Positions 37,932 to 48,235 are shown, counted from the stretch's first letter. The stretch is 64,000 bases of DNA from Convivina intestini (GCF_003096575.1 NZ_QEKT01000007.1:1-64000), one strand, 5' to 3'. Notes: generated by a model not told the origin, from the letters alone. A program made the numbers and translations.

Positions 37932-40871
37932 ATGAAAAAAAAGTTAAAAGCTTTAGTACCAGATACTAATCTTTCTGATAGTAATTATGCGCTTTATTGT
38001 AGCTATTTGGATGATGCACTAGCAGATAAAAGAGTTAATAATATTGCTCTAATGGGGAAGTATGGTAGTGGAAAATCTTCTATTATTGGAACATATTTTA
38101 ATGTAGAAAATCAAGGAAAAAATTTAAGTTTCATTAAAAAGTTGTTTAACTGCTCAGTGTTAACGGAGAAAAATAGTTCAAAACGTACAGGTAAAGATTC
38201 TAGAATTTTAAGAGTTAGTTTTGCAACATTTTCGAGTCAACAAAATATTGATTCGAAGTTAGAGGTTGATAAACAAACTACTGTTAGTGATAGTGAAATA
38301 TTTGCTAATATAATTAATCAAATAATTTATCAAATTAAGCCTAAAAAAATTCCATTGACTAAATTTAAAATTAAAAGGCCATTGGAAATAAAAATTAAAT
38401 TAAGTGCTTGTGTAGAAGTGCTATTAATTATTTTATGGTTATTAAAACCAAAAAACATGGATATACCTTTTTTAAAAAACATAGATGTAATTCGATATTT
38501 ACCAATCTTGATTGCTATTTTAGGAAGCGTTATATTGTGGAATGTGTTGTCTAGAATTGAATTTAGTAAATTAAAAATATCCTGGAAGGGTAATGAAACA
38601 GAAATTAATCTCCTACAGGATAAATTATTTGAAAAATATATAGCTGAGATTTTATATCTTTTCGAAAACACTGATAAAACAATTTTGGTAATAGAAGATT
38701 TGGATAGGTTTGATGATTTAAGAGTTTTTGAAAAATTAAGAGAGCTTAATACAAAATTGAATTTAGCAGGGGATAAACATTGGCGTTTTATTTATCTGCT
38801 GAAAGATGAAATGTTCAAAAATTCCAAAGAACGTGTTAAATTTTTTGATGTAATTATTCCAGTGATTCCTTTCATGACAAGTAATAATTCTTTTGATAAA
38901 TTATCACAATTGTTTAGCAATCGTAGTAAGGTACTATTAAGTATATTGAGCGGATACATTGATGATTATCGAGTGTTATTGAATATTTACAATGAATATT
39001 CTGTGTATCTTGATATTTTAGATAGTAATGATAGATTACAATTCAGTAGAGATGACAAAGATCAATTATTGGCGTTAATCGCTTATAAAAATTTTAATCC
39101 AAAAGGATTTGAAGATCTCCAAAATGGGCAAGGCGTCTTGGGAAATTTAATAAAATCTTCTTTGGAAGATTTGAATAAGAAGATTAATGATTATGGGAAT
39201 CAGTGGGATTTCAATGCTCTTGAGGGAGATGGAAGCCCAGAAGAGAGAGAGCAAAATGAAGAATTAGAGCAAAAAATTCAAGAAGGAAAAAAGAAATTAC
39301 AAAATTTTCATTTGTCTAGTATAAAAGGGTACTCGGAAACTTTACAGAAAGAAAATGATAATATTTTATGTGCATTAATTGATAGTGATATTATTAAACT
39401 AAATTACAGAGATATTATTAATCAATTTTATGGTGATGATTCAACATTAAAATTTATAAGAAACTTATATTCACCAGTAAATAACACTAATAATCAAATG
39501 TTGCGTTTATATCAATTAGATGAGCTATTGGATCGATTAGAGGACAATGATTATAGGAGGCCACAGATATTAAATCTTGATTTAGCTAAGTGGTTAAAGC
39601 TCAATGACCTGAATCATTTTCAAATGTTAGTTCAAACTGCAATTGATGATAATAGCGGATTTAAGGAAAAATTACTTAATGATGACCCTACAATGTATGA
39701 AAATATTATAGCAGGTGAAGAAGTACAGTTTGATGTAACTAAATTACAACCGATTAAAGTATTAGATATTATTCTAAATAATCGTTACAAAAATAATGAA
39801 AAAAATAGGCAGCAACTTAAGGAATGGTTAAAATCACTAGTTAATGTTGGATCAGCAGAGAGCCTTATAAATATTTTGAAGTCAAAAAATGTTTATGACG
39901 AAATTAAGCCAATTGTTATTGACGTATTGCCAGTTCCCATAAAAGACATTAGGATATTCGATTTAAAAATTCAGGAATATTTAGTTAAGGAAAAGAAGAT
40001 AGAAAATTCTTTTACAAATATAATCAACTATTATGAAAATGTAGGTGATAAATTAGATGAGAATTTAATTGGGTTTATAAATCAATACCACAACGTTGAT
40101 TTTAATTTCTCTGGTGAGGACTACAACACAGGACGTATTATTAATTTTTTGAATGACACACTAAGAAACGCTAAGTTATCTTACGTAGCATTTCAGAACA
40201 TTTGGATGAAATGTCCAATTAGTAATTTTGTTATTAGTAATTCAGAACAAATAGAAAATACAAGTAATGAACGTATTCAATTTTTAGTGGAAATTGGACG
40301 AGTAACAATAGATGTTGGAATTATTAAATTAATTGATTCAAAAGGCATTACAGTTTTTGACCATAGAAAGGATAGTTTTAGTAGCTATCTTAAAGATAGC
40401 GATAACGTTTTTGATACTGGGGTTCATGATATTGGTAGTTTGTTCAGCTATGAGAATAAAATACTAATTAATAACATAAAACGGGTTATTTATGAGAATG
40501 AAATTTCTATTAAAAATCAGGAGTTACTTATTGAATTACTTATCGTGGACAGTGAATGGAATAATAAAATTTTTGTTGATAACTTGTCAATACTTTCAGT
40601 ACAACAAGTGATTAATTATGCGAATAGTAACGATAAGAGTTTGAATGGTAGCCAGAATACAACAAAAAATAAAATTGGAGATAAAATATTTTCTATTATT
40701 AATGAGAATAATAGAAGACGTACAGGTTTTAGTTTTGTCAATAATTACGAAATGAAGAAATTACTTGAGTGGCTTCAAACAAAAGCTGATTTTGATAATT
40801 TTAAAATAGATAATCATGGGAGATTAAAGCCAGTAGGATTTAAGAACTCAAAAAAAATTAACACTAAATAA
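37932..40871 (+). CDS. Large KAP/YobI-type P-loop NTPase with two membrane segments
   Basis: The 979-residue protein has Walker A GKYGSGKSS (42-50), two hydrophobic segments inside the NTPase domain (about 157-172 and 187-206) and Walker B ILVIEDLDRF (251-260), followed by FIYLLKDEMF and a FFDVIIPVIPF segment. Membrane helices inserted between Walker A and an IEDLDR-type Walker B are the hallmark of the KAP family and of YobI-like NTPases. A charged, probably coiled stretch lies near 435-460, and the remaining C-terminus looks like a helical repeat region. The gene is far more AT-rich than its neighbours and uses AGA and ATA codons freely, which points to horizontal transfer. It stands alone between rpsI and xpt. 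A role in defence is possible (PifA is a KAP protein) but unproven. Confidence 0.72.
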   Translation: MKKKLKALVPDTNLSDSNYALYCSYLDDALADKRVNNIALMGKYGSGKSSIIGTYFNVENQGKNLSFIKKLFNCSVLTEKNSSKRTGKDSRILRVSFATFSSQQNIDSKLEVDKQTTVSDSEIFANIINQIIYQIKPKKIPLTKFKIKRPLEIKIKLSACVEVLLIILWLLKPKNMDIPFLKNIDVIRYLPILIAILGSVILWNVLSRIEFSKLKISWKGNETEINLLQDKLFEKYIAEILYLFENTDKTILVIEDLDRFDDLRVFEKLRELNTKLNLAGDKHWRFIYLLKDEMFKNSKERVKFFDVIIPVIPFMTSNNSFDKLSQLFSNRSKVLLSILSGYIDDYRVLLNIYNEYSVYLDILDSNDRLQFSRDDKDQLLALIAYKNFNPKGFEDLQNGQGVLGNLIKSSLEDLNKKINDYGNQWDFNALEGDGSPEEREQNEELEQKIQEGKKKLQNFHLSSIKGYSETLQKENDNILCALIDSDIIKLNYRDIINQFYGDDSTLKFIRNLYSPVNNTNNQMLRLYQLDELLDRLEDNDYRRPQILNLDLAKWLKLNDLNHFQMLVQTAIDDNSGFKEKLLNDDPTMYENIIAGEEVQFDVTKLQPIKVLDIILNNRYKNNEKNRQQLKEWLKSLVNVGSAESLINILKSKNVYDEIKPIVIDVLPVPIKDIRIFDLKIQEYLVKEKKIENSFTNIINYYENVGDKLDENLIGFINQYHNVDFNFSGEDYNTGRIINFLNDTLRNAKLSYVAFQNIWMKCPISNFVISNSEQIENTSNERIQFLVEIGRVTIDVGIIKLIDSKGITVFDHRKDSFSSYLKDSDNVFDTGVHDIGSLFSYENKILINNIKRVIYENEISIKNQELLIELLIVDSEWNNKIFVDNLSILSVQQVINYANSNDKSLNGSQNTTKNKIGDKIFSIINENNRRRTGFSFVNNYEMKKLLEWLQTKADFDNFKIDNHGRLKPVGFKNSKKINTK

Positions 40872-40970
40872 GCTATTTTGTACTCAAAAGAAGTTGAATT
40901 GAACTTTAAATATTCTTTAATACAAGGATGGTTTCGATATTAACCATATTTACTAGTAGTAAGATACAGT

Positions 40971-42835
<1,865 letters not shown>

Positions 42836-42846
42836 GATTTTCCTCC

Positions 42847-42966
42847 AAAAAAATAGCGCTATCCCTCGCTGGGACAGCACTAAGCCACTAGTGTCCGTTG
42901 CGATAGTCGCACATTTAGGCGTGCGGTAGAAACTTGGTTACCATTTTTAACCGATTATATCTGCAA
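42847..42966 (-). promoter_or_regulatory. Purine (guanine-class) riboswitch with terminator
   Basis: On the minus strand the aptamer has TATAATC, a P2 hairpin GGTTA-loop-TAACC with an AAAATGG loop, the core AGTTTCTACC, a P3 hairpin GCAC-loop-GTGC with a CCTAAAT-type loop and the J3/1 GACTAT. The discriminating base (position 74) is C, the guanine/hypoxanthine class. The expression platform is a terminator pairing TAGTGCTGTCCC with GGGATAGCGCTA (42849-42882), followed by a T run. Purine binding would stop transcription of pbuX-xpt. Confidence 0.92.
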
Positions 42967-42977
42967 ACTATGTTTCC

Positions 42978-43006
42978 AGTGTAGCAGGAATGGCATCAGT
43001 TAACAA
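42978..43006 (-). promoter_or_regulatory. Promoter of the pbuX-xpt operon
   Basis: On the minus strand TTGTTA (43006-43001), 17 bases, TACACT (42983-42978) with an extended TG. It lies directly upstream of the riboswitch aptamer. Confidence 0.65.
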
Positions 43007-43076
43007 CGAACAAATCGATATATTTTTTATGGTATATTTATAAAACACGAACAAAAGGATAGTTTGAGTAAATAAT

Positions 43077-43784
43077 ATGACACGTTTAAAACAAATATTA
43101 ATTTTTATCAGCTTTTTTATCTGGGATATTCTTGTTTCCGGTCTGATTCAAGTTTCCGTTTTACCACGCTTCTCAGTACTGCAGCGGATGGGACTTTTAA
43201 CGGTTGGCTTGATTGGATCGTTACTCTATGTTTGGGTGATTATTCGGGTCATTAAAGTCCGTCAGCCTGATTTTTCAATCTTACCGATTAATTTCAAAAA
43301 CTTTCAAAAGGCCTGGTGGTTAATCCGTATGTGGTTAGTCTGCTTACTAGGTTTGGTCGTCTGTGGTATGATTCGGGTTACTCTGTTAGGCAGCAAAGGG
43401 GCGGTTTCAGCTAACCAAGAAGGCATTACTGAATTGATAACTTCTTCTGGAACTTATTCCTTACTGGCCATGCTCTTTGGTATTATTATTTTGGCACCTA
43501 TTATGGAAGAATTGCTTTTTCGAGGTCTGCTATTAGATTACTTTGATAGCCAGAAAAATTGGTGGTATGGGCCCTTGCTTTCGGCCTTTCTTTTTGGCCT
43601 AGCCCATGTGATTTTAACTAAATGGCAGACATCAACCTTGTTGGATCTACTGACCTATGCTACTTTGGGTTTGGTATTAGCCTTTGTTTATAAGAAAACG
43701 GGTCGGATTAGTAATAGTATGGCCGTCCACTTTATGCAAAATCTTTTTTCAGCCGTACCCTTTATCTTGATGGCACTACGTTAA
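43077..43784 (+). CDS. CPBP (CAAX/Abi) family intramembrane metalloprotease
   Basis: This 235-residue membrane protein has about six or seven hydrophobic segments. Family motifs are EELLFRGLLL (glutamate pair plus arginine), FGLAHVILT (histidine) and the final HFMQN. In lactic acid bacteria such proteins are linked to bacteriocin self-immunity or peptide processing, but no bacteriocin gene is near. The ribosome binding site is weak. It is monocistronic, with a terminator after. Confidence 0.85.
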   Translation: MTRLKQILIFISFFIWDILVSGLIQVSVLPRFSVLQRMGLLTVGLIGSLLYVWVIIRVIKVRQPDFSILPINFKNFQKAWWLIRMWLVCLLGLVVCGMIRVTLLGSKGAVSANQEGITELITSSGTYSLLAMLFGIIILAPIMEELLFRGLLLDYFDSQKNWWYGPLLSAFLFGLAHVILTKWQTSTLLDLLTYATLGLVLAFVYKKTGRISNSMAVHFMQNLFSAVPFILMALR

Positions 43785-43796
43785 ATTATACTTATG

Positions 43797-43830
43797 AAAC
43801 ATGTAACAATCTTTGTTTACATGTTTTTTT
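43797..43830 (+). terminator. Terminator after the CPBP gene
   Basis: AAACATGTAA (43797-43806) and TTACATGTTT (43817-43826) form a perfect 10-bp stem with T tail. Confidence 0.85.
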
Positions 43831-43875
43831 ATTGCCTGCAGTTAAGATTTTTTTAAAAGTGAATAAAATATTAAA

Positions 43876-43889
43876 TGTAAGCGATTTCA
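43876..43889 (+). promoter_or_regulatory. Catabolite response element (cre) before the sugar transporter
   Basis: TGTAAGCGATTTCA fits the CcpA operator consensus TGNAANCGNWNNCA at all fixed positions. It lies 9 bases upstream of the -35 box, a place compatible with activation as well as repression. Confidence 0.78.
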
Positions 43890-43898
43890 TTTTGCTTA

Positions 43899-43976
43899 TT
43901 GCAATTAAAAATAAGCTGAGTTATATTGAAAAAAGCCTAGAGCTCTGATGAAATTTAATTCAGGGGAGAGTCTAGC
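43899..43976 (+). promoter_or_regulatory. Promoter and 5' hairpin of the sugar transporter gene
   Basis: TTGCAA (43899-43904), 17 bases, TATATT (43922-43927). The transcript would begin with a hairpin formed by CTAGA..CTCTGA (43937-43948) and TCAG..AGAGTCTAG (43960-43975). The rest of the leader has a CGAATTCG palindrome. Confidence 0.6.
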
Positions 43977-44015
43977 AGGAGTCGAATTCGGCTAATATTT
44001 TTATAGGAGTTTGCT

Positions 44016-45371
44016 ATGCGAGCAAATGTTATTTTTATCTTTATCTTTGGTGCCCTTGGCGGCCTTTTATTTGGTTTTGATACCGGTATCATTTCTGGAG
44101 CGTCGCCCCTAATTGAAGGCGATTTCCAATTATCAGTTGAACAAACGGGCTTTATTACCTCATCGGTTTTGATTGGTTCAACGATTGGTGCCTTTACCAT
44201 TGGGCCTTTATCAGATCGATTTGGTCGTAAGAAATTATTAATTGTCTCATCTTGGTTTTTTATTGCTGGATCATTATTAACGGCTTTTGCCAATGGTTTT
44301 GCCACGATGGTGATTGCTCGAATTGTTTTAGGTTTGGCAGTTGGAGCAGCCTCGGCCTTAACACCAGCTTACTTAGCTGAATTGGCACCAGCCAAACATC
44401 GTGGTTCTTTGGGTACGATGTTCCAGTTGATGATTACTGCTGGTATTTTGTTAGCTTATGTTTCTAACTTGGCCTTTTTGGGACACAACCTCTTGGGTGT
44501 TCGTGATTGGCGTTGGATGCTGGCGTCAGCTTTAATTCCAGCAGTCTTACTTTTTATCGGTGGACTAGTTTTGCCAGAATCCCCTCGTTATTTGTTTGCT
44601 AGAGGAGAAGAAACGGCAGCTCGAAAAGTCTTGGAACGGTTACGTCAAGATGCTCCTCAAGATATTGATGTTGAATTAAAAGAAATGGGCGAAATTCAAA
44701 AACAACCTAAGGGTGGTTTAAAAGATCTTTTCACCATTGCTCGTCCAGCTGTGATTGTTGCAATTGGAATTATGTTTTTACAACAGTTAGTTGGTATTAA
44801 TTCTGTTATTTATTTCTTACCACAAGTTTTTATTAAAGGATTTGGTTTTGATGCCGGTCAGGCCATTTGGATTTCAGTTGGTATTGGAATCGTTAACTTT
44901 GTGGTAACAATCCTGGCTACGATGATTATGGATAGTTTTGATCGTAAGGCCTTGTTGATGTTTGGATCAGTTGTCATGACTGTGTCTTTGGGCGTCCTAA
45001 CTATTTTGAACTATACCGTGAGTGTAAAAATCGCTGCGATTCCAACGATGCTGTTGATTGCAACTTATATCTTTGGTTTCGCTATTTCATGGGGACCGAT
45101 TGCTTGGTTGTTAATTGGGGAAATATTCCCGGTATCAGTCCGTGGTATTGGTTCGTCCATTGGATCAGCAGCTAATTGGATTGGAAACTTTGTTGTTTCT
45201 CAGTTCTTCCTAGTTTTGCTGGCTACTTTTCATAACAATGTTGGTGGACCTTTTGGTATCTTTGCGCTCTTTGCCTTCATCTCGATTTTCTTCGTTAAGT
45301 ATTTAGTACCTGAAACGCGGGGCAAGTCATTGGAAGAAATTGAGATGGAGTTGCGTGAAAAGCAGTCTTAA
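44016..45371 (+). CDS. Sugar:H+ symporter (MFS sugar porter family)
   Basis: The 451-residue protein has 12 predicted membrane segments and the sugar porter signatures: DRFGRKK (after helix 2), PESPRYL (after helix 6), QQLVGINSVIYFLP (helix 7) and PETRGKSLEE at the C-terminus. Likely substrates are pentoses or hexoses such as xylose, arabinose or galactose, which sequence alone cannot settle. A cre site upstream links it to carbon catabolite control. AGGAG precedes ATG 44016. Confidence 0.92.
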   Translation: MRANVIFIFIFGALGGLLFGFDTGIISGASPLIEGDFQLSVEQTGFITSSVLIGSTIGAFTIGPLSDRFGRKKLLIVSSWFFIAGSLLTAFANGFATMVIARIVLGLAVGAASALTPAYLAELAPAKHRGSLGTMFQLMITAGILLAYVSNLAFLGHNLLGVRDWRWMLASALIPAVLLFIGGLVLPESPRYLFARGEETAARKVLERLRQDAPQDIDVELKEMGEIQKQPKGGLKDLFTIARPAVIVAIGIMFLQQLVGINSVIYFLPQVFIKGFGFDAGQAIWISVGIGIVNFVVTILATMIMDSFDRKALLMFGSVVMTVSLGVLTILNYTVSVKIAAIPTMLLIATYIFGFAISWGPIAWLLIGEIFPVSVRGIGSSIGSAANWIGNFVVSQFFLVLLATFHNNVGGPFGIFALFAFISIFFVKYLVPETRGKSLEEIEMELREKQS

Positions 45372-45378
45372 TTTTTCA

Positions 45379-45402
45379 GGGCCGATTTTTCGGCCTTTTT
45401 TA
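45379..45402 (+). terminator. Terminator after the sugar transporter gene
   Basis: GGCCG (45380-45384) and CGGCC (45391-45395) with a short loop, followed by a T run. Confidence 0.82.
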
Positions 45403-45446
45403 TTGCATTAATATTTAAAAATACCTATCATATTGGGGAATAGATT

Positions 45447-45455
45447 TGTTACAAT
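45447..45455 (+). promoter_or_regulatory. Extended -10 promoter of the PASTA protein gene
   Basis: TG-T-TACAAT at 45447-45455. No -35 hexamer at standard distance. Confidence 0.45.
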
Positions 45456-45496
45456 GGGTGGCATGTTTAAATTCATTTTATTGAGGAGGTAATGGC

Positions 45497-45961
45497 TTGT
45501 CTAAGAATAAATTCGTCGAATCTTTAGAGAAAGTAACAGTTGGGGTAATGAGTCCAGCTGTATTAGAAAAAGTAGCACAGACTGTTAATTCAGAAGTTGC
45601 TAAGCGTAAAAACTATATTAAAATTCCCAATGTAAAGGGATTATCACCGCAAGAAGCTGGTAAAATTTTAGAAAGTTATGGTTTTGAATATTCTAGTTCG
45701 TTAACTGTGCCAGGTTCGCGTTTGGCCAATAAAAACGCTGATCAAATTATTACCATTCGTCCTCATTCAGGCCTAGTTGTTAGTCCTGACACCCATATTA
45801 AGTTATATTATGCCGATGAACAGATTATTGAACGTAGTAAAGAAATTGAAGTAGAAGAAGAGGAAGCCAAGCAACGCCATCATCAACAACGGGAAGCAGT
45901 TGCTAAAGAAGTTAACGGTTTTTCGAAAAAAATATTAAAAAAATTACCATTTAAAAAGTAA
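45497..45961 (+). CDS. Small PASTA-domain protein without signal or membrane segment
   Basis: The 154-residue protein has one PASTA-like domain (about 40-107: IKIPNVKGLSPQEAGKILE ... IITIRPHSGLVVSPDTHIKLYYA). A charged, glutamate-rich helix follows, with a lysine-rich end. PASTA domains normally sit outside the cell on PrkC kinases and PBP2x and sense peptidoglycan, so a version with no export signal is odd. The start is TTG 45497, seven bases after GAGGAGG; the ATG at 45492 is in another frame and stops early. Function unknown. Confidence 0.75.
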   Translation: MSKNKFVESLEKVTVGVMSPAVLEKVAQTVNSEVAKRKNYIKIPNVKGLSPQEAGKILESYGFEYSSSLTVPGSRLANKNADQIITIRPHSGLVVSPDTHIKLYYADEQIIERSKEIEVEEEEAKQRHHQQREAVAKEVNGFSKKILKKLPFKK

Positions 45962-45985
45962 AATCAACTGCGGTTGATTTTTTTA
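45960..45985 (+). terminator. Terminator after the PASTA protein gene
   Basis: AAAATCAAC and GTTGATTTT pair around TGCG and are followed by T residues. The left arm overlaps the stop codon. Confidence 0.82.
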
Positions 45986-46058
45986 TTTTCACTTTTTTAC
46001 TACCTCAGTGAAGTAAATTAGGAGTGCGTGGTTCCTCCGGTCAATTTTAAATGAATTA

Positions 46059-46081
46059 TGATATACTTGAAAGGTATATCA
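46059..46081 (+). promoter_or_regulatory. Extended -10 promoter overlapped by an inverted repeat
   Basis: TGATATAC (46059-46066) and GTATATCA (46074-46081) are perfect arms with a seven-base spacer. TG-A-TATACT (46059-46067), an extended -10 box, lies in the left arm, so the repeat could be an operator or a 5' hairpin for the next gene. Confidence 0.45.
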
Positions 46082-46150
46082 GATTGGGAAGAATGTATGT
46101 AATTAGTATTCAACACTGTTATCTATTATCATTTGAGAGGGAGTTTAGAT

Positions 46151-46873
46151 GTGGCTGATTTATTAGTTCACTGGATTTTATATATTAGCTTAACTTTAAT
46201 TGCGTTAGAAGTTATTTATGCTTTCTTCCGTAGACAAGCATCGGCAAAACCAGCACGGGTTCGTTACCGCTACGGATTACTGATTGCCATTGTTTTGACC
46301 ACTATACTATTGATTTTAAATCAATTTGTTCAAAGCATGAGCCAAAGCATCTTATGGTTAGGTTATTTTAGTTTGTTTATTTCTTTGATTCAGATTGCAA
46401 CAGCTTTTCTGGGCAAACGGGGCCTTAAGCCTTCTAATTTTCAAAAGTTTTTACGGATTGCTTCAGTGGGGATGATTTTTATGACACCAATTCTATTGTT
46501 GTCAGATAATATAAAGGCCACCACGACTAACCAAAATTCAAAAGAAGAGCAATCTGATTCAACGACTAGTTCTAAAAAATCGACTGCTAAAAAAAGTAGT
46601 AGTAAGGCTAGTTCTAAAACAGCCAGCTCGGATCAAAAGGGAAAATCCCAGAACTCTGATAGTAATCAAGCCAGTACAAATGCTGGTGTTACTGGCGCAG
46701 GACAAGGAACTGCTAATGTTGCCGGAAGTGGTTCATTAGGTGGTAATAGTAGTCAGATTCCAAGTTACTACGGTGGCCCAGCAGCTAAGCAAAATCATAT
46801 TAATGGCACCATGAGTAATGATAATAAAGCCAATGATTTACCCGCTACTGGCGTAACTACTAATAACAATTAA
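46151..46873 (+). CDS. Membrane protein with Ser/Thr/Lys-rich tail ending in LPATG
   Basis: The protein has 240 residues from GTG 46151, chosen because AGAGGGAG lies seven bases upstream. The N-terminal half has four likely membrane segments. The second half is low-complexity (SDSTTSSKKSTAKKSSSKASS and similar) and glycine/asparagine-rich. The C-terminus reads NDLPATGVTTNNN: an LPxTG-like motif with no hydrophobic tail or positive end, so it cannot be a classical sortase signal. No homologous function is recognised. Confidence 0.65.
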   Translation: MADLLVHWILYISLTLIALEVIYAFFRRQASAKPARVRYRYGLLIAIVLTTILLILNQFVQSMSQSILWLGYFSLFISLIQIATAFLGKRGLKPSNFQKFLRIASVGMIFMTPILLLSDNIKATTTNQNSKEEQSDSTTSSKKSTAKKSSSKASSKTASSDQKGKSQNSDSNQASTNAGVTGAGQGTANVAGSGSLGGNSSQIPSYYGGPAAKQNHINGTMSNDNKANDLPATGVTTNNN

Positions 46874-46929
46874 TTAAAGACCTAGTAAAATTAGGCACTT
46901 AGAATAAAATTTATTTGGAGATGGTAAAC

Positions 46930-48231
46930 ATGAGTAATAGTTCAGATTTTTCACCTTTTATTGCAGACTCGACTAGTGCACAAGAATCAACATTCATGAG
47001 TCAATCGACATCTGAAAAAGAATCAACAGTTAGTGTCATTAGCCAATCAAATGCAGCTAGTATGATTTCATCCCTGTCTTTGTCTTCTTCAATTTCACAA
47101 GCAGAAGAAGAAAGTCAAATGCGCAGTGTGGAAACATCAGTTTCTGATAGTGTTTCAACATTAAATAGCCAGTTAGTGGAAGATTCGGTTAGTGTTTCGA
47201 ATTCCAATGCAGCCAGTGAATCGGCTTCACATAACTATTCAACGTCTAATAAGGAATACTTATCACGTTTGCAGTCTGATATGGGATCGCAATCTCTAAG
47301 TACCGAAGCGCGATGGTCAGAATTACAGTCAACTTCAGTCGCAATTTCTGAATCTAACTTGCAGAGTATGGTTGAGTCTGAGCAAAGTTTGGAATCACGT
47401 TCGGACAGTGCAGTTCGTTCAACCTTCTTCTCACAATCACATTCTAATGAAGCTTCTCTTTGGACTAGTCAGTTGAATTCAAGTGTTCAAAGTACTTCAA
47501 CTTCAGATTCACTAATTTACTCGTTGTCAACAAGTAGTTCTGATTCTGGTTCAACCAGTGCCTATAACTCCATTAGTAACTCGAATGCTAGTGTACGTAG
47601 TACTTCTGAGTCCTTGTCACAACTTAATTCTGAATCAGTACTCCATTCTGAGATGGAGATGCGTAATTTTTACGCAACCGCTGGAGCTCGCTTTGAACCC
47701 CGTTCAGAAAGTACAATTTTTCGAATAAATGAGAGCCAATCAACACTTACTTCAACATCGGAAAGTGAATCGGCTGCTCAGTCAACTAAGGCGCAAGAAT
47801 CAGAATCATTGAAGCTTTCAAATTCCGATAGTCTATCAATGCTGATTTCTGAAAACTTAACTTCAATTCGGACATCACGCGCGGTTTCTAATTCAGTCTC
47901 AGAATCTGAAAGTGTTTCACTATCATCATCAGATAGTACTGCCTCAATGAGCACGTCACAGGCTAATAGTGAATCAGCAGCTTCTATGGATGAAGAGCAG
48001 TCAGCCTCAGAATCTCTTTCTACCTTCAACAGTAGCTATCACAGTATTTCCCTAGAAGAGTCACAGTCACATGCTGGTTCAATGGGGGGACAACATTCTG
48101 AGAGTGAAGCTCAAAACTCAGAAAGTACAAAGGAAGAGTCAAATAACGATAGTGACGAAGCGGACGATAAGAAAAAGCGTCCCCGTCGTGGTGCTAAGTT
48201 AATGGAATATTTTGGTGTCGACCAAGATTAA
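46930..48231 (+). CDS. Serine-rich protein without export signal
   Basis: The 433-residue protein is about one-third serine by eye, with glutamate, alanine, asparagine and glutamine, in irregular S-x-S patterns. Serine is written with both TCN and AGY codons, so it is not a young DNA repeat. There is no signal peptide, no KxYKxGKxW leader and no LPxTG anchor. One non-repetitive island lies at about 245-265 (EMRNFYATAGARFEPRSEST), and the end is basic then acidic (KKKRPRRGAKLMEYFGVDQD). The start ATG 46930 has GGAG nine bases upstream. Function unknown. Confidence 0.65.
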   Translation: MSNSSDFSPFIADSTSAQESTFMSQSTSEKESTVSVISQSNAASMISSLSLSSSISQAEEESQMRSVETSVSDSVSTLNSQLVEDSVSVSNSNAASESASHNYSTSNKEYLSRLQSDMGSQSLSTEARWSELQSTSVAISESNLQSMVESEQSLESRSDSAVRSTFFSQSHSNEASLWTSQLNSSVQSTSTSDSLIYSLSTSSSDSGSTSAYNSISNSNASVRSTSESLSQLNSESVLHSEMEMRNFYATAGARFEPRSESTIFRINESQSTLTSTSESESAAQSTKAQESESLKLSNSDSLSMLISENLTSIRTSRAVSNSVSESESVSLSSSDSTASMSTSQANSESAASMDEEQSASESLSTFNSSYHSISLEESQSHAGSMGGQHSESEAQNSESTKEESNNDSDEADDKKKRPRRGAKLMEYFGVDQD

Positions 48232-48235
48232 TGTA

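Noticed and set aside
37801-40970. Attachment-site repeats flanking the NTPase gene
   Set aside because: The end of rpsI (CTCAAAGCGTTAA) was compared with the region after 40871. Only a short CTCAAA match was found, too little to call att sites, and no integrase is present.
46840-46873. Sortase-anchored protein call from LPATG
   Set aside because: No hydrophobic stretch or basic tail follows the motif.
47778-48029. Minus-strand frame within the serine-rich gene
   Set aside because: Arises from the repetitive codon pattern. No start signal.
46930-48231. SRRP-type adhesin
   Set aside because: No long signal peptide, binding domain, or LPxTG anchor, and the length is far below typical adhesins. 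Reported instead as a serine-rich protein of unknown role.
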